Positions 1 to 9,032 of a DNA stretch of 64,000 nucleotides are shown piece after piece (within the stretch, counting starts at the first letter, position 1; each line of letters starts with the position of its first letter). Source of the stretch: Undibacterium umbellatum (GTDB taxonomy: Bacteria > Pseudomonadota > Gammaproteobacteria > Burkholderiales > Burkholderiaceae_D); NCBI RefSeq assembly GCF_014284125.1, contig NZ_JACOFX010000014.1, forward strand, positions 62,001 to 126,000. The letters run 5' to 3'. The position numbers and the translations under genes were made by a program. The notes beneath the pieces are model-generated. The model had not been told where the DNA came from. It did not search any database and saw only the letters and a list, made by a program, of their open reading frames with translations.

Positions 1-234
1 TTTGACATATAACTGCGGTACGGTAGGCCAGTTGGAAAAATCCTTGATACCCTGGCGTACTTCAGGGTCTTCCAGCACATTCACCGTGACCATGTTTTGC
101 ACGCCGCAGGTCTTCAACAGTTGAATTGCACGACCAGAAAAGCCGCATTGCGGGAATTGGGCAGTGCCCTTCATAAATAAAACTACAGGGTTTGCAGTAA
201 CAGTTTCTTTGATCCAGCTTTGTACGTCGCTCAT
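1..234 (-). CDS. grxD: Monothiol glutaredoxin GrxD (3' part cut by window edge)
   Basis: Seventy-eight codons read from an ATG at 234 down to the window edge, so the C-terminus is missing; the family is usually a little over 100 residues. The monothiol active site CGFS is at residues 30-33, after the typical [10 protein letters not shown] lead-in, and a WPTVPQLYV segment follows, as in Grx4/Grx5 proteins. These proteins bind and transfer [2Fe-2S] clusters with glutathione in the cytoplasm. In Burkholderiales the gene normally follows hemA-prfA-prmC; here those genes are about 55 kb away on the same strand. Family assignment is secure. Confidence 0.95.
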   Translation of the reverse strand, partial: MSDVQSWIKETVTANPVVLFMKGTAQFPQCGFSGRAIQLLKTCGVQNMVTVNVLEDPEVRQGIKDFSNWPTVPQLYVK

Positions 235-331
235 GGCTATCTTCCTTGAATACTTGAATTACGAATACCTGCATTATAGTAGAAAGCCAAATATAGTGCC
301 GCAGCACCGTATTTGGTTGTTGGAAACTTAA

Positions 332-393
332 TGCAAATCAATTTGCAGTTTCTGGCACCGTCAGCTAATAGTGTTACATTAAGCGCTTAATGT
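332..393. promoter_or_regulatory. Two perfect palindromes between grxD and the AcoR-like gene
   Basis: The divergent intergenic region holds two dyads. TGCAAATCAATTTGCA lies at 332-347 (7-bp arms, 2-bp centre). ACATTAAGCGCTTAATGT at 376-393 is a perfect 18-bp palindrome ending 17 bp before the activator start codon. Their centres are 45 bp apart. Perfect dyads this close to a start codon suggest operators, perhaps for autoregulation, but no known motif was recognised. Confidence 0.5.
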
Positions 394-410
394 CCTAACT
401 AGAGCCAAAA

Positions 411-2363
411 ATGGCCATGTTGCTGGAGACCCGTATGCAAATGCGTGACACTGGAATTTCCTCTGGGCAAATATTGTCTGGCCCTGGCATAAGTTCTGCT
501 TCATCTGCCCACATGATGATAGAACAGGCACATGAACGCTCCGCCGCCTATGGCTTGCCGCGCACGGCTGCGCCAGACTATGGCTCTTTGGGCAAGACTG
601 ATCTCAAGACCCTGCTGGAACAAAACCGGGTTTTGCATCAGCATGCTCTGCCCGTCATGGAAAACCTGTATGAGCAAATAATCAATACGCACAATATGGT
701 CATCCTGACCGATGTGAACGGGCTCATCATTCACACCCTCGGCGATGCTGATTTCCTGGAAAAGGCGGATAGGGTGGCACTCAGCCCCGGTGTCGCCTGG
801 TCAGAGCGTAGCAAGGGCACGAATGCCATAGGCACCGCCATTGCCGAAAAAACACCCACTATCGTTCATGCAGACCAGCATTATCTTGAAGCTAACAATT
901 TTCTGACCTGCTCAGCTGCGCCTATCTTTGATGTCATGGGCAACGTCATTGGCGTGCTCGATGTGACTGGCGACCAGCATAATTTCCACAAGCACACCAT
1001 GGCCCTGGTGCGCATGTCGGCGCAGATGATAGAGAACCAGTTATTTGCCTCCTCTTTCCAGGATGCCATCAAACTGAGTTTTCATAGCCGCCCGGAATTC
1101 CTGGGCACCCTGATGGAAGGCATTGCCTGTTTCGACGGTGATGGTCGTTTTTTGTCGGCCAGCCGTAGCGGCTTGTTCCAGCTGGGTTTGCCACTATCTG
1201 CCTTGCAGGCGCATACTTTCAGTTCCTTGTTTGGCTTGCCAGTGTCTGCCCTGCATGAGCACTACCGCACCGCGACACCGGGTTTGCTGACGCTCTGCCT
1301 GCACAATGGCGTGCGCGTATACGCCAAGAGCCAGAATCTCAAACGCCAGTCGGCAGCCGCCAGGCATGTACTGGACAATTCGCGTGAACCGCAGTCGGCA
1401 GAAATCAAGCCCAAGCTGTCCAGCCTGCATTATCTGGATACTGGGGATGAACAACTTGCCCGTGCCATTGATAAACTCAAGCGCGTGATAGGCCGTGACA
1501 TTTCCATACTGGTGACAGGTGAGACTGGCACCGGCAAGGAATTGCTGGCCCAGGCTGTACACAATGATTCGCCGCGCAAATCCGGCCCCTTTGTTGCCGT
1601 GAATTGCGCTTCGATACCAGAAACCCTGATTGAGTCAGAATTATTCGGCTATGAAGATGGCGCTTTCACTGGTGCGCGCAAGAAGGGCAATATAGGCAAG
1701 ATATTGCAGGCCAATGGTGGCACGCTATTCCTCGATGAAATCGGCGATATGCCACTGAATCTGCAAGCTCGTTTGCTGCGAGTCTTGCAAGAACGTATGG
1801 TGACGCCGCTGGGTAGCAGCAAATCCATCCCCGTCAACCTGGCCCTGATCTGCGCCACCAACCGCAATTTACGCGAGATGATAGGCAAAGGCGAATTCCG
1901 CGATGACCTGTATTACCGTCTGAATGGCCTGGTAGTGCGCCTGCCACCCTTGCGTGAACGCACTGACCTTGATGTTGTCATTAGCAAAGTCCTGGTGACA
2001 GAAAGCGAAGGCAGGCAATACAGAATTGCCCCTGCAGTCATGCAGTTATTTCATGCCCATGGCTGGCCGGGCAATTTCCGCCAATTAACGAATCTCTTGC
2101 GTACGGCCATCGTCATGACGGATGCCGATATGGAAATCCGTCTCGAACATTTACCCGAGGATTTTCTGGAAGACATGGAAGTGGCATTTGCGCCAAAGGC
2201 CATCTCCAATGCTCAAATCACAGCGAGTCTCGATGCGCTGGAAATCGATGCAATACAACGAGCTCTGCAGCTGCATCAGGGTAATGTATCTGCAGTGTCC
2301 AAGGCACTGGGCATATCGCGCAATACAATTTACCGCAAGCTGGCAGCTTTGAAGAGTGAATAG
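411..2363 (+). CDS. AcoR-like sigma-54-dependent transcriptional activator
   Basis: A 650-residue enhancer-binding protein. A GAF-type sensor region lies at about residues 80-215 (with the GTNAIGTA and CSAAPI segments typical of AcoR). The AAA+ domain has Walker A GETGTGKE at about 370, an intact sigma-54 contact loop GAFTGA at about 417 and Walker B GGTLFLDEIGD at about 436. A Fis-type helix-turn-helix sits near 615-648. Such proteins activate aldehyde, alcohol or acetoin genes from -24/-12 promoters. The gene is convergent with the DUF779 and aldehyde dehydrogenase genes, with no space between stop codons, and the latter carries a consensus sigma-54 promoter, so it is the probable target. 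There is no strong ribosome binding site; an in-frame ATG at 435 is an alternative start. Confidence 0.92.
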   Translation: MAMLLETRMQMRDTGISSGQILSGPGISSASSAHMMIEQAHERSAAYGLPRTAAPDYGSLGKTDLKTLLEQNRVLHQHALPVMENLYEQIINTHNMVILTDVNGLIIHTLGDADFLEKADRVALSPGVAWSERSKGTNAIGTAIAEKTPTIVHADQHYLEANNFLTCSAAPIFDVMGNVIGVLDVTGDQHNFHKHTMALVRMSAQMIENQLFASSFQDAIKLSFHSRPEFLGTLMEGIACFDGDGRFLSASRSGLFQLGLPLSALQAHTFSSLFGLPVSALHEHYRTATPGLLTLCLHNGVRVYAKSQNLKRQSAAARHVLDNSREPQSAEIKPKLSSLHYLDTGDEQLARAIDKLKRVIGRDISILVTGETGTGKELLAQAVHNDSPRKSGPFVAVNCASIPETLIESELFGYEDGAFTGARKKGNIGKILQANGGTLFLDEIGDMPLNLQARLLRVLQERMVTPLGSSKSIPVNLALICATNRNLREMIGKGEFRDDLYYRLNGLVVRLPPLRERTDLDVVISKVLVTESEGRQYRIAPAVMQLFHAHGWPGNFRQLTNLLRTAIVMTDADMEIRLEHLPEDFLEDMEVAFAPKAISNAQITASLDALEIDAIQRALQLHQGNVSAVSKALGISRNTIYRKLAALKSE

Positions 2364-2753
2364 TTAAGATTGCGGGCCGTGCAAAACGGCCGTTCCCAGC
2401 AAATCATTTTCTTCATCCGTGAACAGCCGCGAGCGTGTCAGGAAACGCTTGCCCGTGCCATTGTCGAGTGAAAACATGCCACCCATTCCCGCTACCACAT
2501 CTATGATCAACTGCGTGTGCCGCCAGTATTCAAACTGATCACTGCCCATGTAAAACGGCGTGCCATCCAGGTCACCCAGATACACATCGGCATCGCCTAT
2601 GCCATACTCATTCCTGGCATAACACAGCGGTGAACTGCCATCACAGCAACCGCCAGACTGGAAAAATAATAGCGGGCCGTATTTGGTTTTCAGCGCACTG
2701 ATAAATTCGAGTGCTGCAGGAGTTGCGGTGACACGGGCGGGGGTAGTGGTCAT
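2364..2753 (-). CDS. DUF779 family protein, aldehyde dehydrogenase partner
   Basis: A 129-residue cytoplasmic protein of the DUF779 family, recognised by FFQSGGCCDGSSP near residues 30-42 and the central DVYLGDLDGTPFYM segment. The biochemical function is not known. The adjacent cysteines in GGCCDGS could bind metal or be redox active (inference). Genes of this family commonly sit beside acetaldehyde-type aldehyde dehydrogenases and AcoR-like activators, and that is the arrangement here. It lies 209 bp downstream of the dehydrogenase, with a repeat element between them, and may be cotranscribed. No clear Shine-Dalgarno sequence precedes the ATG. Confidence 0.88.
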   Translation of the reverse strand: MTTTPARVTATPAALEFISALKTKYGPLLFFQSGGCCDGSSPLCYARNEYGIGDADVYLGDLDGTPFYMGSDQFEYWRHTQLIIDVVAGMGGMFSLDNGTGKRFLTRSRLFTDEENDLLGTAVLHGPQS

Positions 2754-2790
2754 TTTTTTTCGGTTGTTTTACGTAAAGACCAAAAAGCTC

Positions 2791-2943
2791 AACACAGAGG
2801 CACAGAGACACAGAGAAGAGCAAGAGAAGGCCAAAAAACTTCTTGTATTCTAACTCTGTGTCTCTATAAAAGTAGAGACACAGAGACAAGTCTAGAAATC
2901 ATCATTACAGGTTTTCTCTTGCCTTTCTCTGTGTCTCTGTGTT
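2791..2943. repeat. Intergenic hairpin repeat built from CTCTGTGTCTCTGTG
   Basis: Between the aldehyde dehydrogenase and DUF779 genes lies a nested inverted repeat. The core hairpin has perfect 13-bp arms at 2854-2866 and 2873-2885 around a 6-nt loop. Imperfect outer arms with the same CACAGAGACACAGAG motif lie at 2791-2819 and 2924-2943. Similar CTCTGTGTCTCTGTG units occur between genes in many proteobacteria (recollection, not checked), so this is probably a non-coding repeat. It lies between two probably cotranscribed genes and could affect mRNA stability. Confidence 0.7.
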
Positions 2944-2962
2944 GAGAGGTCTTAAATGTCAA

Positions 2963-4483
2963 TCAAAAGAACCCCATCGCATTCGGGTTATAGCTCACCA
3001 GCAGGTTTTTAGTTTGCTGATAGTGATCCAGCATCATCTTGTGATTTTCACGTCCTATGCCGGATTGTTTGTAGCCACCAAAAGCTGCATGTGCTGGATA
3101 CAGGTGATAGCAATTGGTCCAGACACGGCCAGCTTCGATTGCGCGGCCAACGCGGAAGGCGCGGGAGCCGTCGCGTGTCCACAGGCCAGCGCCCAAACCG
3201 TATAGGGTATCGTTGGCTATAGCGATGGCTTCTTCTTCATCCTTGAAGGTGGTGACAGAAACAACCGGGCCAAAGATTTCTTCCTGGAAGATGCGCATCT
3301 TGTTGTGGCCCTGGAAGATGGTAGGTTTCACGTAATAGCCCTTGGCCAGATCGCCATCCAGCATATTTCTTTCTCCACCGATCAAGAGCTGCGCGCCTTC
3401 CTGTCTACCTATGTCCAGATAGGACAGGATTTTTTCCAGTTGTTCCTGCGATGCCTGCGCACCTATCATGGTGGTGCTGTCGAGCGGATTGCCTTGCTTG
3501 ATAGCAGCTACGCGTTTGATGGCCCTGGCCATGAACTGGTCGTAGATGGATTCCTGTATCAGCACACGTGAAGGGCAGGTGCAGACTTCACCCTGGTTCA
3601 GCGCAAACATGGCAAAGCCTTCCAGGCATTTGTCGAAGAAAGCATCGTCTTGTTCCAACACATCGGCAAAGAAAATATTCGGCGATTTGCCACCCAGCTC
3701 CAAAGTCACGGGAATGATGTTTTGCGCAGCATATTGCATGATCAGGCGACCAGTGCCGGTTTCACCAGTAAAGGCTATCTTGGCGATGCGCTTGCTGGAT
3801 GCCAGTGGCTTGCCTGCTTCCAGGCCAAAACCATTGACGATATTCAAGACGCCAGGCGGTAATAAATCCTTGATCAGGTCGATCAGCACCATGATGGATG
3901 CCGGGGTTTGCTCTGCCGGTTTCAATACGATGCAATTGCCCGCTGCCAGCGCAGGAGCCATCTTCCACACCGCCATGAGTATGGGGAAATTCCATGGAAT
4001 AATCTGGCCAACGACACCCAAAGGCTCATGGAAATGATAGGCATAAGTCTGGTCATCAATTTGTGCGACTGAACCTTCCTGCGCCCGTATGCAACCAGCA
4101 AAATAACGGAAGTGATCGATGGCAAGAGGAATATCCGCCGCCATGGTCTCGCGTATGGGTTTGCCATTGTCTATGGTCTCTGCGGTGGCCAGCAGGCTCA
4201 GATTGGCTTCCATGCGGTCAGCAATTTTATTCAGGATGTTCGAACGTTCAGCCAGTGAGGTTTTCCCCCAGGCTTTCTTGGCTGCATGGGCTGCATCCAG
4301 AGCCAGTTCCACGTCTTCTGCGGTTGAACGTGCCACTTCGCAAAATGCCTGGCCGATGACGGGACTGATGTTTTCGAAATATTCACCTTTGACCGGGGCC
4401 ACAAATTTACCGCCTATGAAATTGTCGTAGCGTTTGGCGAAAGGATTGCTGATACCGAGTTTGCTGATGTCTGCCATGTTCAT
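2963..4483 (-). CDS. NAD-dependent aldehyde dehydrogenase, ExaC/AcoD type
   Basis: A 506-residue aldehyde dehydrogenase that oxidises acetaldehyde or related aliphatic aldehydes to the acid with NAD+. The catalytic glutamate is E262 in ELGGKSPN and the nucleophile is C301 in [10 protein letters not shown]; a second cysteine follows at 303. The C-terminal [14 protein letters not shown] motif is characteristic. Its closest relatives by appearance are ExaC and AcoD, which pair with DUF779 and AcoR-like genes as here. The ATG at 4483 has GGAG 10 nt upstream; a second ATG at 4477 is possible. A consensus sigma-54 promoter ends about 60 bp upstream, and a 35-bp palindrome lies further out. The exact substrate is not resolved. 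Confidence 0.93.
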   Translation of the reverse strand: MNMADISKLGISNPFAKRYDNFIGGKFVAPVKGEYFENISPVIGQAFCEVARSTAEDVELALDAAHAAKKAWGKTSLAERSNILNKIADRMEANLSLLATAETIDNGKPIRETMAADIPLAIDHFRYFAGCIRAQEGSVAQIDDQTYAYHFHEPLGVVGQIIPWNFPILMAVWKMAPALAAGNCIVLKPAEQTPASIMVLIDLIKDLLPPGVLNIVNGFGLEAGKPLASSKRIAKIAFTGETGTGRLIMQYAAQNIIPVTLELGGKSPNIFFADVLEQDDAFFDKCLEGFAMFALNQGEVCTCPSRVLIQESIYDQFMARAIKRVAAIKQGNPLDSTTMIGAQASQEQLEKILSYLDIGRQEGAQLLIGGERNMLDGDLAKGYYVKPTIFQGHNKMRIFQEEIFGPVVSVTTFKDEEEAIAIANDTLYGLGAGLWTRDGSRAFRVGRAIEAGRVWTNCYHLYPAHAAFGGYKQSGIGRENHKMMLDHYQQTKNLLVSYNPNAMGFF

Positions 4484-4543
4484 GATGGTGGTCTCCGTTG
4501 TTTGTTAGATGGTGTGCATGTGATGCAACACAGGGATAACAAC

Positions 4544-4558
4544 GCAAACGGCGTGCCA
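4544..4558 (-). promoter_or_regulatory. Sigma-54 (-24/-12) promoter of the aldehyde dehydrogenase gene
   Basis: On the minus strand the sequence TGGCACGCCGTTTGC matches the sigma-54 consensus TGGCACG-N4-TTGC at every defined base, with GG and GC separated by exactly 10 nt. Transcription would start near 4532, leaving a leader of about 50 nt. The AcoR-like activator encoded next door has the GAFTGA loop needed to work with sigma-54. Confidence 0.88.
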
Positions 4559-4705
4559 TGTTGAAAATGTTTTCCTGACGGGAAAATACAGTGGATGCTG
4601 GCTAGAGAGAGGGAGGCGCAGGAGGGGATTTACTAATGCTGCTGGTGGTGAATTGGCTGACGGGGAGAATGTCAATAATCCGGGTGTCACATTATTTCGC
4701 AACAT

Positions 4706-4740
4706 TGGTCAGACTGTCACAATTTGGGACAGTCTGACCA
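4706..4740. promoter_or_regulatory. 35-bp near-perfect palindrome, probable activator (UAS) site
   Basis: Arms of 17 bp match at 16 positions. The outer 13 bp (4706-4718 and 4728-4740) are perfect complements, and the centre reads TGTCACAATTTGGGACA. The centre is about 165 bp upstream of the -24 element, a usual distance for an enhancer of an AcoR-like protein. It also lies just after the tex stop codon, but no T-run follows on the tex strand, so a terminator is less likely than an operator. Confidence 0.65.
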
Positions 4741-4764
4741 TTAAGCTTTTTGCTTACTTTTTAC

Positions 4765-7113
4765 TTAGCCACGCAATTTCGCAAACGCCGCAGCCATGGC
4801 ATTACCTGCAGGTGCTGGTGTCTGAGCTTGTGAGCGATGTTGATTGAGGCGTTTGGCATCGTTGCGGTCACCACGCTGCTCAGGCTTGCTACCCGCTACC
4901 GGTGCCGAATCTGTCAGGCGCATGGTCAGGGCGATACGCTGGCGTTTGACATCGACTTCCAGCACTTTCACTTTGACGACCTGGCCAGCCTTGACCACGG
5001 TATGCGGGTCTTTGACGAAGGTGTTGGACAAGGCAGAGATATGTACCAGACCATCCTGATGTACGCCGATATCAACGAAAGCGCCAAAGGCGGCGACGTT
5101 GGTAACTACGCCTTCCAAAATCATGTCAGGGCGCAAGTCCTTGATTTCTTCAACGCCGTCCTTGAAGGTGGCTGTGGTGAATTCTGGGCGTGGGTCACGG
5201 CCTGGTTTTTCCAGTTCGCCGATGATGTCGGTGATGGTAGGTACGCCGAATTTTTCATCGGCATATTTGGCTGGGTTCAGGGACTTCAGCAAGCCAGCGT
5301 CGCCGATTACACCTTTTATATCCTTCTTGATATCAGCCAGGATTTTTTCTACCAGCGGATACGATTCAGGGTGGACTGCAGAAGCATCCAGCGGGTTACT
5401 CCCATTCATGATGCGCAAGAAACCGGCTGCCTGCTCGAACGTTTTGTCACCCAGACGCGGTACTGCACGCAAGTCTGAGCGTGAATTAAACATGCCCTTG
5501 GCATCGCGGAAATTAACGATGCTTTGCGCCACGCTGGACGACAGGCCAGACACACGTGCCAGCAAAGGTGCAGAGGCAGTATTCACATCGACACCCACCG
5601 CATTCACACAATCCTCGACGACTGCATCGAGTGAACGTGCCAGTTGCGACTGGCTGACATCATGCTGGTACTGACCTACGCCTATGGATTTAGGATCAAT
5701 CTTCACCAGCTCAGCCAATGGATCTTGCAGGCGACGTGCAATCGATACTGCACCACGAATCGACACATCCAGGTCAGGCAATTCTTTTGAAGCAAATTCA
5801 GAGGCAGAATATACCGATGCACCCGCTTCAGAGACAACAATCTTGGTCAGCTTGAGTTCAGGCTTGAGCTTGATCAGGTCGCCTGCCAGCTTGTCGGTTT
5901 CACGCGAAGCTGTACCATTGCCGATGGAGATCAGCGAGACATTATGCTTGGCCGCCAGTTGCGCCAGGACATGCAGCGAACCATCCCAGTCATTGCGAGG
6001 CTGATGCGGGTAGATCGTCGCATATTCAACGACCTTGCCGGTCGCATCCACTATCGCTACCTTGACGCCGGTACGCAGGCCAGGATCAAGACCCATTGTG
6101 GCGCGTGGGCCGGCAGGTGCTGCGAGCAACAGGGCTTTCAGGTTGCGGGCAAATACATTGATGGCTTCGATTTCTGCTGTTTCGCGCAGCTTGCCCATCA
6201 ATTCTGTATCGAGGTGCATGAAGACTTTGACGCGCCAGGCCCAGCGTACAGTATCCACCAGCCATTTATCGGCAGGGCGGTCTTTTTGGCTCACGCCAAA
6301 GCGGGCAGCGATGCGGCTTTCGCATGGGTTCAGCGGTGCATCCCATTTTGGTTTTTCTTCTTCGCTGTCCAGACGCAGGGTTACGGTCAGCATTTCTTCG
6401 CGGCGGCCACGGAACAGGGCCAGGGCGCGGTGGGAAGGGATAGTGCCCAGGGTTTCTGAGTAATCAAAATAATCGGCGAATTTTTCACCGGCTTCTTCTT
6501 TGCCGGCAACGACCTTGGATTCGACGATGCCGTGGTCATTTAGGTATTCGCGCAGGGCTTGCAACAGCGTCGCATCTTCGGCAAAGCGTTCCATCAAAAT
6601 CTGACGCGCACCATCGAGGGCGGCTTTGACATCTGCTACACCAGGGTTGTCGCCACTGTCGGTGGTGAAGGCTGGCTTCAGGTAGTTGGCGGCTTCAGTA
6701 TCCGGGTTCAGCATCGGGTCGGCCAGCAAGGCATCGGCCAGTGGCTGTAAGCCTGCTTCGACGGCGATCTGGGCCTTGGTGCGGCGCTTCAGTTTGTATG
6801 GCAGGTACAAATCTTCGAGGCGGGTCTTGTCTTCGGCATGAGTGATGGCGTCCAGCAATACCGGTGTCATCTTGCCCTGTTCTTCTATGGACGCGATGAT
6901 GGCAGTGCGGCGGTCTTCCAGCTCGCGCAGGTAACGCAGGCGCTCTTCCAGCAGGCGCAACTGGATATCATCCAGGCCACCAGTCACTTCTTTACGGTAA
7001 CGGGCGATAAACGGGACGGTTGCACCTTCGTCCAGCAAGGCAACAGCAGCGGCAACCTGAACCGGCTTGGCAGCCAGCTCTACGGCAAGTCTTTGTTCAA
7101 TCGAAGGCAACAT
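4765..7113 (-). CDS. tex: Tex family RNA-binding transcription accessory protein
   Basis: A 782-residue protein with the Tex layout: N-terminal helical region, a YqgF/RNase H-like domain around residues 320-430 ([17 protein letters not shown]), helix-hairpin-helix motifs around 500-560 ([20 protein letters not shown]), and a C-terminal S1 RNA-binding domain near 650-720 ([19 protein letters not shown]). Tex is a conserved nucleic-acid-binding factor, related to eukaryotic Spt6, that affects transcription. The ATG at 7113 ([10 protein letters not shown]) is chosen over an upstream TTG at 7143 because it matches the usual Tex N-terminus. It is transcribed alone. Confidence 0.95.
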   Translation of the reverse strand: MLPSIEQRLAVELAAKPVQVAAAVALLDEGATVPFIARYRKEVTGGLDDIQLRLLEERLRYLRELEDRRTAIIASIEEQGKMTPVLLDAITHAEDKTRLEDLYLPYKLKRRTKAQIAVEAGLQPLADALLADPMLNPDTEAANYLKPAFTTDSGDNPGVADVKAALDGARQILMERFAEDATLLQALREYLNDHGIVESKVVAGKEEAGEKFADYFDYSETLGTIPSHRALALFRGRREEMLTVTLRLDSEEEKPKWDAPLNPCESRIAARFGVSQKDRPADKWLVDTVRWAWRVKVFMHLDTELMGKLRETAEIEAINVFARNLKALLLAAPAGPRATMGLDPGLRTGVKVAIVDATGKVVEYATIYPHQPRNDWDGSLHVLAQLAAKHNVSLISIGNGTASRETDKLAGDLIKLKPELKLTKIVVSEAGASVYSASEFASKELPDLDVSIRGAVSIARRLQDPLAELVKIDPKSIGVGQYQHDVSQSQLARSLDAVVEDCVNAVGVDVNTASAPLLARVSGLSSSVAQSIVNFRDAKGMFNSRSDLRAVPRLGDKTFEQAAGFLRIMNGSNPLDASAVHPESYPLVEKILADIKKDIKGVIGDAGLLKSLNPAKYADEKFGVPTITDIIGELEKPGRDPRPEFTTATFKDGVEEIKDLRPDMILEGVVTNVAAFGAFVDIGVHQDGLVHISALSNTFVKDPHTVVKAGQVVKVKVLEVDVKRQRIALTMRLTDSAPVAGSKPEQRGDRNDAKRLNQHRSQAQTPAPAGNAMAAAFAKLRG

Positions 7114-7214
7114 AAATCCAGAATCCAGACATAAAAAAAGCAATCAAGGCGCAGATGATACGCAATTTGTGACTTTGCGCCAGTCTTGACAGGGTAGGCG
7201 ACTAAGGTTAGAAG

Positions 7215-7412
7215 ATGAAAATTGCTAAAAATGCATATAAAATTAGCTCGGTAGCGGTATTGATTATGCTATTAAGCGTTTATTTATCAACTACTTATCG
7301 CTGTCTTCAGATTTCAGGCTTCACTTACCAAGTTTTACAGGAAGATAGTTTTGCTAATGCTAAAGTTAGGAATATTGCCGTTTGTTTTGTTATTTATCTC
7401 AAAAAACCATGA
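7215..7412 (+). CDS. Possible 65-residue protein overlapping the YwqK-like gene
   Basis: A short open frame with an N-terminal hydrophobic stretch (SSVAVLIMLLSVYL) and an AAGG-like site before its ATG. Its stop overlaps the next start codon as ATGA (7409-7412), and the next gene has no visible Shine-Dalgarno sequence, so translational coupling is possible. The AT-rich composition and lack of any recognised family argue that it may be only a leader or noise. Not recognised. Confidence 0.25.
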   Translation: MKIAKNAYKISSVAVLIMLLSVYLSTTYRCLQISGFTYQVLQEDSFANAKVRNIAVCFVIYLKKP

Positions 7413-8611
7413 AAAATCAGTTTCCTTTTTCCATACTGCCCTGTTCTCGCCTGGTAATCGCCGCCACTTTGTTTTCTTCAGCTTCAGTCGTATTTGCGGT
7501 GGAAGATTGTGAAATCAATAAGGAATCTGTCAATCCTGCCAATGGCAGCACCACTGCAGGCAAGACCGGTATCATGAAATGTGTGGACCGGGATACCGGC
7601 AAACTGGTGCGCGAGCAGGAATTGCGCGCGGGCGTAAATATCGGTCTGGTACGCTATTACCGTGATGGCGTATTGCTGAAGGAATATAGTGTCAACGAAC
7701 GCGGCAATAGCCATGGAAAATTGCGTGAATTCGCACCGAACGGGCAAGTGCTGCGTGAAGAGAATAATGAGAATGGCAGTGTGCGGGGCTTGCTGCGTGA
7801 ATGGTATCCCAATGGTGTGCTCAAGCGCGTTGCTTTTATCGGTGACAATCCCAAAGAAAAAGCCGCTGTCAGGTACACCCCGGACAGGCAGTTAAGTGAA
7901 ATTGAATGTGGTGAAAAGGCTATGCTGGCACCGCATGCAAATGATGCCGTACTGTGCGGTTTCCAGGGTAAGCCATCGCAGGTGCAGTTGTTTTCCGACA
8001 GTGGCCGTTTGCGCAGTCAGTTCACTTTGTTGGCTGGTGTCAGCCAGCAAGCAAGTTATTTCCACGAGAATGGCAAGCCTGAAACTGTGGAGGTGCTTGG
8101 TGCCAAACAAAAGACACGCAAGCAATATTCCGACAAAGGTGTATTGCGCAAAGAGACAGTCTGGAATACGGCAGAAAAACCTGTCGTCATCGAGCGGGAA
8201 GTTGAATATCACGAGAGCGGTTCAAAATTGCGCGAGCAGCTTTTTGCCATGATAGACAAGGATGGCCGCAGACAAAACAAGCTGGTATCTGATGCCAGTT
8301 TTTATCTCAATGGCCAGGCCAAACGCAGTGAGAAATTTACGACAGAAGGCAAGGACGACATCAAGGAAGTGCGCAATTATTTCGATGACGGGAAAATGGC
8401 TAGTCTCGAGCGTTATGTGTACGAGGGACGTTATCGTGAACGTCCGCTCGGAGTGCATCAAAGTTTTGCGCAAAATGGCAAACTGCTACGCGAATCCCAT
8501 TACGATGAGCGTGGCCGCATACATCGTGAGCGCACCTGGGATGAAAGCGGCAAACAATTGACTGATGATATGCTCTATGAAGACGGTTCTCGCAAGGCAT
8601 ACACAAAGTGA
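7409..8611 (+). CDS. Exported YwqK/MORN-like repeat protein
   Basis: A 400-residue protein that starts MKNQFPFS, with a signal peptide ending near FAVEDC. It is built of short repeats of the YwqK/MORN-like type, such as YYRDGVLLKE, FAPNGQVLRE, WYPNGVLKR and SFAQNGKLLRE, each a beta-hairpin with a conserved N/D-G turn. Proteins with these repeats are often labelled 'YwqK family antitoxin', but that label is weak and an export signal makes a cytoplasmic antitoxin role unlikely. An envelope or surface protein is more probable. The ATG at 7409 is chosen over one at 7382 because it opens directly into the signal peptide. Confidence 0.75.
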   Translation: MKNQFPFSILPCSRLVIAATLFSSASVVFAVEDCEINKESVNPANGSTTAGKTGIMKCVDRDTGKLVREQELRAGVNIGLVRYYRDGVLLKEYSVNERGNSHGKLREFAPNGQVLREENNENGSVRGLLREWYPNGVLKRVAFIGDNPKEKAAVRYTPDRQLSEIECGEKAMLAPHANDAVLCGFQGKPSQVQLFSDSGRLRSQFTLLAGVSQQASYFHENGKPETVEVLGAKQKTRKQYSDKGVLRKETVWNTAEKPVVIEREVEYHESGSKLREQLFAMIDKDGRRQNKLVSDASFYLNGQAKRSEKFTTEGKDDIKEVRNYFDDGKMASLERYVYEGRYRERPLGVHQSFAQNGKLLRESHYDERGRIHRERTWDESGKQLTDDMLYEDGSRKAYTK

Positions 8612-8645
8612 GTCAGGCGACTTTCTTACCTGAAATGAGGCTCTA

Positions 8646-9032
8646 ATGGAATTGTTATTCGTCAGCATTGCCGCTGGTATTTTGTTGTTGATTGTGATCC
8701 TGTTTCAACTGGCTCTTGCGTGCGGTGCACCCTGGGGCAGCATTGCCATGGGCGGAAAATACCCCGGTAGATTTCCAAATCACATGCGGATTGCTGCCCT
8801 GCTGCAGTCGTTATTGCTGGTATTGATCGGCGTGATTATTTTTACCCGTGCTGGCATTATTCTTTCCGCTTATCTGGATTGGTCGCGCATGGCGATTTGG
8901 GGTGTCGTTGCTTACTCGCTGGTTGGCAGCATTTTGAATTTGATCACACCCAGCAAGTGGGAGCGCAGGATCTGGGCCCCTGTTGTTCTGGCATTGCTGG
9001 CATGTAGTTCTGTCGTCGCATTGTCAGCATGA
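8646..9032 (+). CDS. Small integral membrane protein
   Basis: A 128-residue protein with about four hydrophobic segments (near residues 4-26, 48-70, 80-100 and 108-127) and short polar loops, including GGKYPGRFPNHMR. No enzyme motif is visible and I do not recognise a named family. GAGG lies 5 nt before the ATG. Its stop overlaps the start of the following hydrolase gene as ATGA, so the two are translationally coupled and probably act together at the inner membrane. Confidence 0.75.
   Translation: MELLFVSIAAGILLLIVILFQLALACGAPWGSIAMGGKYPGRFPNHMRIAALLQSLLLVLIGVIIFTRAGIILSAYLDWSRMAIWGVVAYSLVGSILNLITPSKWERRIWAPVVLALLACSSVVALSA

Noticed and set aside
4706-4740. Terminator for tex
   Set aside because: The long dyad lies just after the tex stop, but no T-run follows on that strand; an activator site for the dehydrogenase fits better.
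7114-7143. Upstream TTG start of tex
   Set aside because: It lacks a ribosome binding site and would add residues not typical of the Tex N-terminus.
7409-8611. Toxin-antitoxin system from the YwqK label
   Set aside because: There is a signal peptide and no adjacent toxin gene; the repeats alone do not show an antitoxin.
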